Shown here: one piece after another, positions 8,601 through 16,708 of the stretch | Layout: each line of letters starts with the position of its first letter | Position numbering within the stretch: the first letter of the stretch is position 1 | Source: Anaerolineae bacterium | Lineage (GTDB): Bacteria > Chloroflexota > Anaerolineae > 4572-78 > J111 | Length of the DNA stretch: 64,000 nt | Assembly: GCA_023382535.1 (NCBI GenBank) | Contig: JAHDWA010000009.1 | Location: forward strand, 107,795-171,794 | Direction of reading: 5' to 3' | The notes under the pieces: model-generated | Seen by the model: the letters and a program-made list of their open reading frames with translations, nothing else | What the model was told of the DNA's origin: nothing | The model's database searches: none | Program-made: the position numbers and the translations under genes

Positions 8601-11261
8601 GATCATTTGCCGCCAGGTAGCCCGGGATTTTACCTCGGCGCCGAAAAGGCGGGCAGTATGGGCCGCCGTTGTCCACTGCAACAGCCGGCGGCGGGTAACG
8701 AACAGGCGGGTCAGGGTGGTGGCGACAGCGTCAAGCGCCAGAACGCTTTCGTAAGGTAGAAAGGCAATTGCCAGCAGCCAGCGCAGGGCGCTGTTACGAA
8801 TGGAGTGGCGGATTTCGTGCCAGGAGCCCCGGTTAAGGAGGCGTATCAAGGAGGTAAACAGGTCGGTCAAAAAGGGCCAGGCTGGGGTGAACAGCCCCAG
8901 GAGGGTCCAGGTCAGCGGGGAGCCGGGCAGCCATAACCATCCGGCCAGAAACAGGAGCAGCAGCGCCGGGGCCAGCAAGCTGCGGCGTAAGTTGTCCACA
9001 ATTTTCCAGCGGTCAATGAGCGACAGCGGCGACGGAGCTGTTCCTCCCGTCGCGTGAGGAACCCGCGGCCACAGCCAGGGTAAGAGCTGCCAGTCGCCCC
9101 GAATCCAGCGGTGGGAACGATAGATGTGAACCAGGTAATGCGGCGGATAATCCTCGTAGAGGATGATGTCGGTGACCAGGCCGGCCCGGCCGTGAATGCC
9201 TTCAAACAAATCGTGACTGAGCAGCGCATTTTCAGGAACATGCCCCTTGAGGCTGGCTTCAAAGGCGTCCACCTCATAAATGCCTTTGCCGACATAAATC
9301 CCTTCGCCAAACAAATCCTGGTAAACATCCGAGACGGCCAGGGTGTACAGGTCCAGGCCGGTATCTCCGGCAAAGATTTGGGTAAAAAGAGACTGGTTGG
9401 CGCTGGCCGGCTTGATCTCGGTGCGGGGCTGCAGCAGGGTATAACCGGCACTAACCCGACCGGTGGCGGCATCGAACTGGGCTCGATTCAACGGATGAGC
9501 CAGGGCGCCTACCAGCCGGTGGGCGCTGTCGCGGGGCAAGATGGTATCGGCGTCCAAGGTGATGATATAGCGAATTTCGGAGAGGACGGACAGGTCACCC
9601 ATCTGGACGGTGTAGGAAGTTCCCCGGTCGCCGCGCAGCAGGCGGTTGAACTCGTGCAGCTTGCCACGCTTCCGCTCCCAGCCGATCCAGGCGTTTTCGC
9701 TGGCATTCCACAAGCGCCGGCGGTGGAAGAGATAAAAGGGGTGGCGGGGGTAACGCCGGTTGAGGGCCTGCAGGCCGCGCCTGGCCTGGGCAATCAGCGC
9801 TTCGTCTTCCGGGAGGTGCTCTTGAGGCGCATCGGCAAAGTCGGTCAAAAGGGCGAAAGTCAGGTGGGGGTCGGCATTACGCAAATAATGGAGTTCCAAC
9901 TGGGAGAGCAGCGACTCCACTTCAGCGGGCTGGGTGAGCAGGGCAGGGATGACGACCATCGCCCGGCACTGGAGCGGGATGCCCTCTCGTAAATCCAGCT
10001 TGGGCAAAATGCGCGGCGGCAGCAGCCGGGTGACAAGCCAGTTGACCAGATAAATGGCGATAGTGACGGCAGGAACAAGGGTCAACAGGCCCGCAGCCAT
10101 AACTTGCCAGGGTGTTCCCCCCCTGGTCTGAGCATAGCTGACCAGCACGGCGACGATGAGCAGGCTGATCAGGCCGGCAGCGCCCAGGTAAAAAAGGGTA
10201 GGCCGGGTTAAAATGGCCCGGCGCAGCGCCGCCAGCCCGGCAGGCTGGTAGTTAAAGCGAGCTTCCAATTGAGCCAGTCCCGCATCTACTAAATAGAAGC
10301 CAACGTGTGCTTTACGGGGGAGGGTTAAACAGGCCCACTCGGCCTCAGCGGGAGTGGTTTCAGGGGTTGAAGTGGAGGCGGGGGAAGCCAGATGGGCGGC
10401 TGCCAGCTCCACCGCTGCACGGGCAATATCAACTTCGGTCTGGCCGGTTGCCCAGGCCAACTCCTCAATCACTGTCCGGTAGCGATTCCGGGTATCGAAA
10501 TCTGTACGGGCATAAATGCCGGCCGGGTCATCCCGCAGAATATGCTCAACCTGGCTGACCTGCTCAAAGAAAAGTTTCCAATCTTGAGTGGCCAGGAGCC
10601 GCAGCGAGGGAATGCAGCGCGCGACGACATCGGCATCGGCGACTTCGTAGTCAAATTGCAGCGCCGAGCTAGAGGGGGCGGCCTCGGCCTGGCCAACCAG
10701 GCGGCTGGCGGCCTGGGCCAGACTTTCCAGGAGGGCAAAGCGGAGCATGATCGGTAACGCCCAGACTTCACCCATGCTCAGGGAGGCAACGGTTTGATAG
10801 GCCCTGATGAACTGCTCGACCCGGACCAGGTCCAGTTGAGCTTGCTCGTGAAGGACCAATTCGCGGGCAATTGCATAACTGCGCGGGTAACCGGCCAGCA
10901 AAGAGCCGCTGGCCAGCTTGGGTAAGCGGCGGTAGTAGCCGGGGGGCAAATCCTGGCTAACCTCCCGCAGGGCTTGCTGGACAACATAGTAGTTATCCAG
11001 CAACCACTCGGCGGCGTATGACAGCGTTAACTCGGTTTCTGAATTTTGGCGAAAATGCTGGTAGGCGGCCCGCAGCCGCTTTTCCTGGGATAAGGGACGC
11101 GCGAGGAATTCATGCTCAGGATCGGGCTTCGGCCTGCCGGGGGCCAGGCAGTGCTCCTGGGCAACTCGCTGGGCTGCCTGCTCCAGGCGACTCATACTGC
11201 TGATCGGCTGGCCTGAGTGCTGTTCAATCGCAGCAGGTGACTCAAATGGATGGTTTGTCAT
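2655..11261 (-). CDS. ndvB: Cyclic beta-1,2-glucan synthase-like protein (GT84 + GH94)
   Basis: At 2868 residues this matches the usual size of NdvB/ChvB proteins. In order: an N-terminal helical region (1-350), two membrane segments (about 357-412), a GT84 glucosyltransferase with the DADT motif near residue 569, a second membrane block (about 755-960), a glycoamylase-like domain beginning near residue 985 (RTSPTNVGLYLLTALGAYDM), two beta-sandwich carbohydrate-binding regions, and a C-terminal GH94 phosphorylase domain with GSGDWNDGMN near residue 2547. In the known family the GT84 part builds a linear beta-1,2-glucan from UDP-glucose and the GH94 part sets chain length by phosphorolysis. 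The product here, cyclic or linear, is not proven. Its ATG overlaps the end of the universal stress gene by 20 bp, so the two are probably co-translated. Confidence 0.93.
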   Translation of the reverse strand: MTNHPFESPAAIEQHSGQPISSMSRLEQAAQRVAQEHCLAPGRPKPDPEHEFLARPLSQEKRLRAAYQHFRQNSETELTLSYAAEWLLDNYYVVQQALREVSQDLPPGYYRRLPKLASGSLLAGYPRSYAIARELVLHEQAQLDLVRVEQFIRAYQTVASLSMGEVWALPIMLRFALLESLAQAASRLVGQAEAAPSSSALQFDYEVADADVVARCIPSLRLLATQDWKLFFEQVSQVEHILRDDPAGIYARTDFDTRNRYRTVIEELAWATGQTEVDIARAAVELAAAHLASPASTSTPETTPAEAEWACLTLPRKAHVGFYLVDAGLAQLEARFNYQPAGLAALRRAILTRPTLFYLGAAGLISLLIVAVLVSYAQTRGGTPWQVMAAGLLTLVPAVTIAIYLVNWLVTRLLPPRILPKLDLREGIPLQCRAMVVIPALLTQPAEVESLLSQLELHYLRNADPHLTFALLTDFADAPQEHLPEDEALIAQARRGLQALNRRYPRHPFYLFHRRRLWNASENAWIGWERKRGKLHEFNRLLRGDRGTSYTVQMGDLSVLSEIRYIITLDADTILPRDSAHRLVGALAHPLNRAQFDAATGRVSAGYTLLQPRTEIKPASANQSLFTQIFAGDTGLDLYTLAVSDVYQDLFGEGIYVGKGIYEVDAFEASLKGHVPENALLSHDLFEGIHGRAGLVTDIILYEDYPPHYLVHIYRSHRWIRGDWQLLPWLWPRVPHATGGTAPSPLSLIDRWKIVDNLRRSLLAPALLLLFLAGWLWLPGSPLTWTLLGLFTPAWPFLTDLFTSLIRLLNRGSWHEIRHSIRNSALRWLLAIAFLPYESVLALDAVATTLTRLFVTRRRLLQWTTAAHTARLFGAEVKSRATWRQMISAVLVSGILALLILLINPGGLLAAAPLLLVWLLSPEIAYWISRPLAGQQEQLTPAQRQQLHTLARRTWLFFEQFVGPQDNWLPPDHFQESPRGVVAHRTSPTNVGLYLLTALGAYDMGYADAMELALRLRATFDTLKRLERYRGHFLNWIDTQTLHSLPPRYVSTVDSGNLAACLLTLKQGCLAIRQHSLWPWRRWQGFLDTLALLSEMIAELDTGKSGAPAVAIQAHLAALTEQVLAGRDDSTQWPLLLTRLLADGLPRLDQLLLAWIEADPAELNPAHLHNLRRYAERVHHHLESIERQLKLLLPWLLPLTRPPALFSQPGLDPDIAAAWQSFVETFPAATPAMSEAGIICRRAQARLAELQQLLPPEAGAARAWCAELAAKLRSAEVAVRALLVEYEQLSDEAESYIQEMDFSFLFNPLRQVFHIGYNLDTGRLDDNFYDLLASEARLASLIAIAKYEVPQSHWLHLSRPLRHLPEGPMLLSWSGTMFEYLMPPLLVRAYPGTLLHQSEYAAAAYQQAYGRRKQVPWGISESGYYAFDANLNYQYRAFGAPALGFKRGLGDDLVITPYASLLALPLFPKAVVENITHLIRLKMLGRYGFYEAIDYTPVRLSLGQERAIVASYMAHHQGMIMLSLANYLQEEVMVRRFHAEPRIQSIELLLQERIPEQLPDDTVSEADVPAVGPGPVAAPIAPWEVALDPPLPQVHYLSNGRYHLLLTNTGGGYSRWQEIGLTRWRADTTLDNWGSWLYLQDMDSGLLWSAGYQPTTTVPESSRVLFHPHMAEFHRRDHGIALTMEVAVAPDDDVEIRVVILTNESDQPRRLRLSSYGEVSLVPPADDERHPAFAKLFVQSEYLAETNTLLFRRRPRSAQEKPVYLAHLLITAAEQPVTGVYEGSRAHFLGRTHTPADPAALAGGNWLSGAVGATLDPIFALGQMVELPPHTSVKLAYLTLAAATRQAVLDLAERYQSWPTLERAFNRARTQSEFDLRQLGFDTDLFRHTQQLLGLLLYPHLARRAAPATLAANQKGQPGLWAFGISGDYPILLVYLQTEAELPLAQELLQAHIYWRQRQLKVDLVFLNRQEAGYGQALQGDLFRLIQRAGSDTQLNQRGGIFLLLSSQLGEADLILLETAARVILDGQRGSLAAQLAGLYEQPTRLPEHTPVLSPAEAAERMSPLLRPDSLQFDNGYGGFSPDGQEYIIYLRPGETTPAPWINVIANEDFGFLVSETGGGYSWAINSGENRLSTWRNDPVTDLPGEALYLRDEETAEIWSPTPQPAPAVEPYLVRHGAGYTVFEHHSHGLRQHLRLFAAPDAPLKIVQLRLENQATRPRRITATYYMEWVLGVNRETSQPYLISEYDEVHHALLARNPYNAEFSQRVAFVAANKAPHGLTADRTEFLGRLGRMSRPAGLRRIGLEGRVEAGLDPCAALQLHLDLAPGASEEIYFLIGQGADRVEAQSLIQRFQDPAQVAAAWQGVQTLWAEILGAVQVDTPDPALNLLLNRWLLYQTLACRVWGRSALYQSSGAYGFRDQLQDVMALLHSRPDLAREHILRAARHQFTAGDVLHWWHPPSGRGVRTLIRDDLLWLPYVVAHYVATSGDETILQETAPFLKGEPLKENEDERYGHYDSTQELFSLYEHCRRALAKGDTSGSHGLPLMGSGDWNDGMNRVGHEGRGESVWLGWFLDAAMTAFADLCERSGETDQASAYRRRARELRPVMEVNAWDGAWYRRAYYDDGTPLGSARNRECEIDAIAQSWAVLSQAADPQRAKKAMAAVLERLVRWDERLILLFTPPFDKTPRDPGYIKGYLPGIRENGGQYTHAAMWTIWAVAQLGDGDQADALFRLINPIYRADTAEKVARYQVEPYVISADVYSVPPHTGRGGWTWYTGSAGWMYRLGLEAMLGLRREGPALRLDPCIPKSWPGFTMTYRYGQAVYEIRVENAAGVSHGVKQVLLDGQPQPNGTISLQDDGRHHRVEVKL

Positions 11262-12240
11262 AAACTAGCGTTCGCCCGCCCAACCCAAGTTCATGGGCAG
11301 CGACTTCGGCGGGGTTGGGCGCTATCTCTTGCTGAGGCAGGTCTTGGATGATGAGCAGGGGGGTAGCCCCATAAGCAATAAAGCTGATGCTGACGCTGCC
11401 GTAAGGATACCTGCGGGTGGCCGAGTAACCATGCGCGCTGATGACGACAAGATCAGCCAGTTCATCCTCAGCCAGGCTGTGCAAAGCGGCAATGACATTG
11501 TCGCTGACAACGACCCGGGTCTGGATGTTGCCCGGCAAACGCGCCTTTAACTGGTCAAAATAGTGGGTTACTTCCTCGCGATTAAGCTCAACGAGGCGCT
11601 GGCTTAATTCCCGTTCTTCGGGGGTGAGGGGTACCCGGCGGGGCATTTCCGGCTGGGCTACTACGTGGACCAGCATAATTTCGGCCTGCTGATTCTGGGC
11701 CAGGGCTGTCAGCAGGGGCAAAACGTTTTCGGCCCGCTGCGAGCCGTCGAGCGGCATAAAAACACGCTGGTAGCGTAAGCCGGCCAAACCGAGTGGTTGG
11801 GCTTGATAGGCCCGAGCCAGAAAAATTGAGGTGCGAGCGCGGAGAATAATTTTCTGCACCACACCGCTGACGTTCCAGCCGCTTAACCCGCTGCGGCCGT
11901 GGCTGCTTAGCGCAATCAGATCAACACCATGCTCGTGAGCCAGCTCAATGATCCGCTCGGCGGCCTGGCCCTCCATCAAAACTGTTTCAATAGATGCGCC
12001 GGGTTGAGCCTCCTGCATCCGCTGCTGGATGCCTTCAAGATAAGTTTTCGCTTCCATCTGGCGAAAACGCCAACTGAGTGGATCAACCGGCCGGGCCTGT
12101 TCGGGGGGATTATTCTGTTCCAACACCTGCAGCAGGATGATTTCCGCGCCGGTGCTGTGCGCCAGGGTGAGCACGTGGGCTAACACTCCCTCGGCTAGCA
12201 CTGAGCCATCCAGGGGAACCAGGATTTTATGAAACATCAT
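11242..12240 (-). CDS. Tandem universal stress protein
   Basis: The 332 residues contain two UspA domains. The first (1-150) starts MMFHKILVPLDGSVLAEG and carries the nucleotide-loop sequence SSHGRSGLSGWNVSG. The second (about 160-310) starts RVFMPLDGSQRAE and ends with SAHGYSATRRYPYGS. Usp domains bind ATP and respond to stress; tandem forms are cytosolic. Two adjacent ATGs (12240, 12237) follow AAGGAGGCG. It is the first gene of a two-gene unit with the glucan synthase, so it may modulate glucan synthesis under stress. That role is inferred from overlap only. Confidence 0.92.
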   Translation of the reverse strand: MMFHKILVPLDGSVLAEGVLAHVLTLAHSTGAEIILLQVLEQNNPPEQARPVDPLSWRFRQMEAKTYLEGIQQRMQEAQPGASIETVLMEGQAAERIIELAHEHGVDLIALSSHGRSGLSGWNVSGVVQKIILRARTSIFLARAYQAQPLGLAGLRYQRVFMPLDGSQRAENVLPLLTALAQNQQAEIMLVHVVAQPEMPRRVPLTPEERELSQRLVELNREEVTHYFDQLKARLPGNIQTRVVVSDNVIAALHSLAEDELADLVVISAHGYSATRRYPYGSVSISFIAYGATPLLIIQDLPQQEIAPNPAEVAAHELGLGGRTLVYDKPSI

Positions 12241-12336
12241 CGCCTCCTTACTGCTCTAGGGTTGAATCTACTAATGGCTTAATTAACATTGTAAAGGAAG
12301 GGACTAATTCTGTTAATACTAGTTTGAGTAGCTTAC

Positions 12337-12371
12337 AGAAAAAAAAAGAGCTATTTTTGATAGCTCTTCCA
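12337..12371 (-). terminator. Rho-independent terminator
   Basis: On the minus strand an 8-bp stem AAGAGCTA/TAGCTCTT with a 7-nt loop is followed directly by a run of nine Ts. It lies downstream of the VOC gene and upstream of the universal stress gene, separating the two units. Confidence 0.85.
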
Positions 12372-12482
12372 GAGAATGGGGTGTATTTGTTCATAGCCCA
12401 AACGGGCGATAAATTGAGATCTACTTGTTTCGATTCGTGACTGGTGGTATTTTGTTAGAAAGAGGCTGCTACTTAGATGGGA

Positions 12483-12977
12483 TTAACTGGGATTTTCTTC
12501 CGGAGGATAGCGGCGGTCGGGCGCTCCAATTTTACCCCCGTTGCCAATTTCGTAAACCATGTTCAGCAAGGATTCAGTGTCCAGGTAATAGTGAACATCG
12601 TTATCAATCCAGCCGGTTTGCAAAACCTCGATTCCTTTTTCCTTAAATTCCTGTAAAACCGCCGGAATATTCTCATCGGCTACTATTTCTTTGATATGAT
12701 GCAGCCCTTCGCCATGATCTTCAAGAAACTTCCAATAAATATTAGGCCCTTCAATCGGCTGGATTAGCTCGAATTCTATATCTCCCACCCAGGTTACGGC
12801 GCAGATAAAATTAAATCCTTCCTTGACCGGCTGGCCGTGAACAAAAAAATCTCTGACCTTGGCCGGGGTAAAATGGCGCACGTCCCAGGGACCGATTCCC
12901 AGAACCTCCCAGTAATGTTTCATGGCCTTGTCTACATCTCTTACAACGAGGGCTATTTGTTTATATTTTCTTGGCAT
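12483..12977 (-). CDS. VOC (glyoxalase-fold) family protein
   Basis: The protein has the vicinal oxygen chelate fold: an N-terminal strand KQIALVVRDVDKAMKHYWEV, the strand-rich middle, then GEGLHHIKEIV and a terminal VYEIGNG segment. The His and Glu positions fit the metal-binding pattern of lactoylglutathione lyase and methylmalonyl-CoA epimerase relatives. The substrate is unknown. I prefer the ATG at 12977 because AAGGAG lies 9 nt upstream; an ATG at 12995 overlaps that site. It is followed by a terminator and preceded by an SRPBCC gene on the same strand, suggesting a small-molecule catabolic or biosynthetic group. Confidence 0.85.
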   Translation of the reverse strand: MPRKYKQIALVVRDVDKAMKHYWEVLGIGPWDVRHFTPAKVRDFFVHGQPVKEGFNFICAVTWVGDIEFELIQPIEGPNIYWKFLEDHGEGLHHIKEIVADENIPAVLQEFKEKGIEVLQTGWIDNDVHYYLDTESLLNMVYEIGNGGKIGAPDRRYPPEENPS

Positions 12978-13002
12978 TGCAACAGACTCCTTCATTCATT
13001 AT

Positions 13003-13428
13003 TTATACTGCCGCTTCGGCGCGGGCTTTTAGCCCCATTACAAAATCCTGGAACGTTTTATTTAAGTCCGGCAGGGAACCGGCGAACAAGGGTAAAAGGG
13101 GGCCGCTGAACTCTTCTCTCACAGCAAAATCAACGCTGCCATCGCCTTGCGGCTCCAGGGTAAAAGTGCGGACTCCTTTGAACAACCCCAGGGGCATCCC
13201 TCCTGTCCAGACCATCCGCTGGCTGGGGACAAACTCGGTTACTTTGACCGGAAAGGCCCGGTTGGGGCTGAGTTTGGTGTAAGCGGTGATTCGTTCACCT
13301 GGCCCAATCGTTCCTTCAATCCGGTCTGCGCTGGGGTCCCAGGCCGGATAGTTGGGCGCATCGGTCAGAATCCTCCAAATGGTTTCTGGCGAAGCCTTGA
13401 TATTGGCGGTGGCTGTAAAAATCTTCAT
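13003..13428 (-). CDS. SRPBCC-family protein
   Basis: This 141-residue protein has the START-like pattern of the polyketide cyclase/ligand-binding superfamily: KIFTATANIKASPETIWRIL at the N-terminus, FEGTIGPGERI-type loop (here RIEGTIGPGERITAYTKLSP), and a C-terminal helix LNKTFQDFVMGLKARAE. Such proteins bind hydrophobic ligands in a deep cavity, and some are enzymes. The ATG at 13428 has GGGGGATAA upstream. It sits 25 bp upstream of the VOC gene and 27 bp downstream of a methyltransferase gene, so the three are likely one operon. Confidence 0.85.
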   Translation of the reverse strand: MKIFTATANIKASPETIWRILTDAPNYPAWDPSADRIEGTIGPGERITAYTKLSPNRAFPVKVTEFVPSQRMVWTGGMPLGLFKGVRTFTLEPQGDGSVDFAVREEFSGPLLPLFAGSLPDLNKTFQDFVMGLKARAEAAV

Positions 13429-13455
13429 TGATTATCCCCCTTTAACGTAGACTAA

Positions 13456-14493
13456 TCAACTATAAATCTTCTTCAAACTGACAACCTGGTGCATGGGGCC
13501 GTCAAGTGAGCGTTCGATCAGCCAGCCAGCGCTGCGAACCAGCCGGCTGAAAGCCTCCAGCCCGATAAAGCGGATAGCCGGCCGGCCGGGGACGTGCTCC
13601 ATCTGCTTCAGGCGGGGATCCAAGGTTGACGCATCGCGGACCACCGGCCCAACCATCACGAAATCGGCGGGAGTACCCTCACGAAGGGCCTTCAGATTGG
13701 CCACGATTTCTTCGTCCGAGGCAAACTCGAACAATCCTCCCTCGCTGGAACCCGCGGCGACGGCATCCCTGAGCGCGATCCTATCCATCATCTGGCACAA
13801 ACCCGTGGGGTCCGTCCAATTGTACGGGACGTGCTTAAAGGTGACCGCCAGCCCGTGCAGCGGGCCGTCCTCAGCCAGCAGCGCAGCCAGGGCGCGCCCA
13901 CCGAAGTGAGGCCCTTCTGTGTCCAGGTCGAGTACGTGAACGACAGCTTGCCGCCCGGCCAGCAGTTCAGGATGCTCTTTGTAGAGCAGGATCAGCGTGT
14001 TGAGGCTGTCCATGGCCGGTCCGCCGCCGATATTGAGTAGATGGACAGGGCCATCCGGGCGCGCAGCCAGGGCCGGGGCGAGGCCATCAGCCAGCAGGCG
14101 GGCAACGTCGCGCATGCGCCAGCGAAAAGTGACGGGGGTCAGGCTGGCCGCCCACTGCCGGTCTACCGGACTGGCATAACCTTCGCCCAGGTTGTCAGGC
14201 CCGAGCTTGTTAAGATAGGTCATTATGCCGGTCGTATAGGTGCCTGCCGATTCGGCCATCCCGCGCAGCAAAATAGACTGCTGGGCGAGGGCCTGCATTA
14301 CGGCGGCCGGCGTTTGTGCCACCCGCTGCACACTGAGCACCATCTGGTCAATCAGCGCCGATACTTCGGCCTCACCCATCTCAAAGGCGAAGGCCGGGTG
14401 GGTGATGTCAATGACAGGCAGCTCGACGCCGTCATCCGTCACAGCATAGCAGACGCCCGGTTTTTTGTTTTTTTCGGGAATTTTGATATTCAT
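13456..14493 (-). CDS. SAM-dependent methyltransferase-like protein
   Basis: About 345 residues. A Rossmann-type SAM site is visible as VHLLNIGGGPAMDSLNTLIL with a following acidic strand VVHVLDLDTEG, the normal order of motifs I and II in class I methyltransferases. An N-terminal helical part (FEMGEAEVSALIDQMVLSVQ) resembles dimerisation regions of small-molecule O-methyltransferases. The substrate cannot be told. I start at 14493 because GAGGAAATG gives proper spacing to the second of two ATGs; a longer frame to 14586 lacks an RBS. It is divergent from the lyase gene at 14760. Confidence 0.65.
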   Translation of the reverse strand: MNIKIPEKNKKPGVCYAVTDDGVELPVIDITHPAFAFEMGEAEVSALIDQMVLSVQRVAQTPAAVMQALAQQSILLRGMAESAGTYTTGIMTYLNKLGPDNLGEGYASPVDRQWAASLTPVTFRWRMRDVARLLADGLAPALAARPDGPVHLLNIGGGPAMDSLNTLILLYKEHPELLAGRQAVVHVLDLDTEGPHFGGRALAALLAEDGPLHGLAVTFKHVPYNWTDPTGLCQMMDRIALRDAVAAGSSEGGLFEFASDEEIVANLKALREGTPADFVMVGPVVRDASTLDPRLKQMEHVPGRPAIRFIGLEAFSRLVRSAGWLIERSLDGPMHQVVSLKKIYS

Positions 14494-14759
14494 CATTTCC
14501 TCAACGGGGTGGGCAGCGCACCCACTAGCGCATTTTACCACATCCGCCCTCGAGTATACAACATTCCCACGAGCGAGTCGGCCCAAGTATCAGGCATATC
14601 CTTTACCTTTGTGGCCGATTTGGCCGTAGGTACAGATCAGAGTATGATGGTGGCCCGCGTCTCAGGCCGAGACGCCGGTATTTATGATGAGACTAAGGTG
14701 GTGCGCGAAGGGGAGATAGCCACCATCAGTAAATATTCGATGGATGAAGGAGGGTAACT

Positions 14760-16184
14760 ATGCCGATTCATATGATCGACTCACAAATTTACGGAGGAGC
14801 CTGGAGTTCCGAGGAAATGCGGGCCATTTTCGACGATGTGCCCCGGACCCAGGGCTGGTTGGAGGTCATTGCCGCTCTGGCCGAGGCCCAGGCGGAGGTC
14901 GGCCTGATTCCGGCCGAAGTGGTGCCGGAAATCAAACGGGTCTGCCGCATCGAGCTGCTGAGCATGGAGGAACTGCGGAAAGGTTATCAGGAGACGGGTC
15001 ATTCCACGCTGGGCTTGATCCGCGCCTTAAAAAAGCGCTGCAGCGGCAATGCCGGTGAGTGGATTTATTATGGGGCGACCGTTCAGGATATTACCGATAC
15101 CTGGACCGCCATGGCCCTGCTCAAAGCCTGGGGTATTATCTTTGGTGATTTGCGGGAGATTGAGGCTGATTTAGTGGCATTGGCCGAGGCGCAGCGAAAC
15201 ACTCTGATGGCCGGCCGGACGCACGGCCAGCCCGGCCTGCCGATTACCTTTGGCTTTAAGGTGGCGGTCTGGGTCCGGGAGATCAGGCGGCACCTGGAGC
15301 GATTGAAGGAGGTGCGCCAGCGGCTGGGGGTGGGTCAACTGGCCGGGGGAGTGGGTTCGTTATCGTCATTTGGGGACAAGGGCTTTGAACTACAAGAGAA
15401 GTTTTTTGCCAAGCTGGGGTTGCGTCCACCAGACATCGTTTGGAACACAGCTCGCGATACGCAGGTGGAATTCATCAACCTGCTGGCTATGGTAACGGCG
15501 ACCTTTGATAAGATTGGCCAGGAGGTTTACAACTTGCAGCGCCCGGAACTGGGGGAGGTCCGGGAAGGTTTTGTCGAAGGGACGGTCGGCAGCATTACTA
15601 TGCCGCACAAGCGCAATCCCGAAATAGCCGAACACCTGAGCACCCTGGCCCGGCTCATCCGGCACAATGCCGGCTGCCTGGCTGAAAACTTGGTCCATGA
15701 CCACGAGCGTGACGGCCGTTCCTGGAAAGCGGAGTGGGGCTTGATTGCACCGACCTGCGCGATGACCGGTTCGCTGCTGCGCCTGAGTAAGCTTATGTGC
15801 GCTCACCTGGAGGTAGACCGGGCCGGGATGCTGGCTAACCTGTCAGCGACGCAGGGTTATGTGCTGTCAGAAGGACTGATGCTGGCGCTGGCCAAGAAGG
15901 TCGGTAAACAAACGGCCCACGATATTGTTTATCACACGGCCATGGCCGCTTTTGCCGCCCAGCGCCCGCTTAAAGATGCCGTTCTTGAAAACGAAAAGAT
16001 TACCACCCAGCTAGCCAAAGATGAAATTGAGGCTTTGTTTGATTATGAGCGGCAGGTCGGGTTGTGTCCTCAATTTGTTGATCGGGTGTTAGCTCTGACC
16101 CGGGCTGACCGAGAAAGCGATGCGGCCTTTATATCAACTTCTCTTCGCAATGGGTCTGAAACTCACGTCTCTTCGTCCAGCTAA
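14760..16184 (+). CDS. Adenylosuccinate lyase/fumarase-superfamily lyase
   Basis: This 474-residue protein belongs to the aspartase/fumarase superfamily. The signature loop GSITMPHKRNPE (about residues 277-288) is intact, as are TGHSTLGLI and AGRTHGQPGLPITFG, which carry the catalytic histidine regions. It is closest in style to the PurB/PcaB branch (adenylosuccinate lyase or 3-carboxymuconate cycloisomerase), but it lies away from purine genes and beside methyltransferase, SRPBCC and VOC genes. A specialised C-N or C-O lyase is therefore possible. The ATG is preceded by GAAGGAGGGTAACT. Family call is firm, substrate is not. Confidence 0.85.
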   Translation: MPIHMIDSQIYGGAWSSEEMRAIFDDVPRTQGWLEVIAALAEAQAEVGLIPAEVVPEIKRVCRIELLSMEELRKGYQETGHSTLGLIRALKKRCSGNAGEWIYYGATVQDITDTWTAMALLKAWGIIFGDLREIEADLVALAEAQRNTLMAGRTHGQPGLPITFGFKVAVWVREIRRHLERLKEVRQRLGVGQLAGGVGSLSSFGDKGFELQEKFFAKLGLRPPDIVWNTARDTQVEFINLLAMVTATFDKIGQEVYNLQRPELGEVREGFVEGTVGSITMPHKRNPEIAEHLSTLARLIRHNAGCLAENLVHDHERDGRSWKAEWGLIAPTCAMTGSLLRLSKLMCAHLEVDRAGMLANLSATQGYVLSEGLMLALAKKVGKQTAHDIVYHTAMAAFAAQRPLKDAVLENEKITTQLAKDEIEALFDYERQVGLCPQFVDRVLALTRADRESDAAFISTSLRNGSETHVSSSS

Positions 16185-16209
16185 ACGATTAAAGGTCAAC
16201 GCAGGGGTA

Positions 16210-16605
16210 TCACCGGGCATACGGGTAGGTGGCAGCTGAAATAACAATCCATACTACGGTGCGCAGACTCAGGGCCACAACAGTACGCATCTCATAGCTG
16301 CCTCCGCTTAACAGATATACCGCAAAGGCGGCAAAAGTCACCAAAGTCGCCCCGGCAATCAAACCTGACAACCATACTGCCCAGCGCTGCTGCAACCATA
16401 GCCCCACCCCGGCAGCGACATAGGCAAAACCGGCCAGGAAGTTGAACCAGACCACAAACGGGACGTAATTGCCGGCGGCCTGCCGCGCCTCTGTTTCAAA
16501 TAAGACCGCGCCACCCGAGCGGAGGGTGAGTAAGCCAAACAGAACTGCAAAAAGGGCTGTGGCTCCTAGCCAGAAAGGGCGCTTTAACTGAAGTGGATTC
16601 GTCAT
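16210..16605 (-). CDS. Four-helix membrane protein of unknown function
   Basis: The 131 residues hold four hydrophobic segments (about 11-32, 46-68, 75-99, 107-127) and short polar loops, so it is an inner-membrane protein. I do not recognise a family with confidence; it resembles small DoxX-like or DUF membrane proteins of Chloroflexi. The ATG at 16605 has GGGAGGAACAA upstream. It ends 25 bp from the convergent lyase gene. Confidence 0.7.
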   Translation of the reverse strand: MTNPLQLKRPFWLGATALFAVLFGLLTLRSGGAVLFETEARQAAGNYVPFVVWFNFLAGFAYVAAGVGLWLQQRWAVWLSGLIAGATLVTFAAFAVYLLSGGSYEMRTVVALSLRTVVWIVISAATYPYAR

Positions 16606-16708
16606 TTGTTCCTCCCATCATACTTCCGTAATCCGTGCCGGACCAGCCTTATCATAGCACTTCTTTATGCGCCCGTCTTCGACTTTTGTCGGATTTGCAG
16701 GGCTAATT

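Noticed and set aside
14587..14757. Open plus-strand frame just before the lyase gene, ending MVARVSGRDAGIYDETKVV and a short tail
   Set aside because: It reads as plausible protein, but no ribosome site or family match is visible; it may be leader sequence or a gene fragment and I could not support it.
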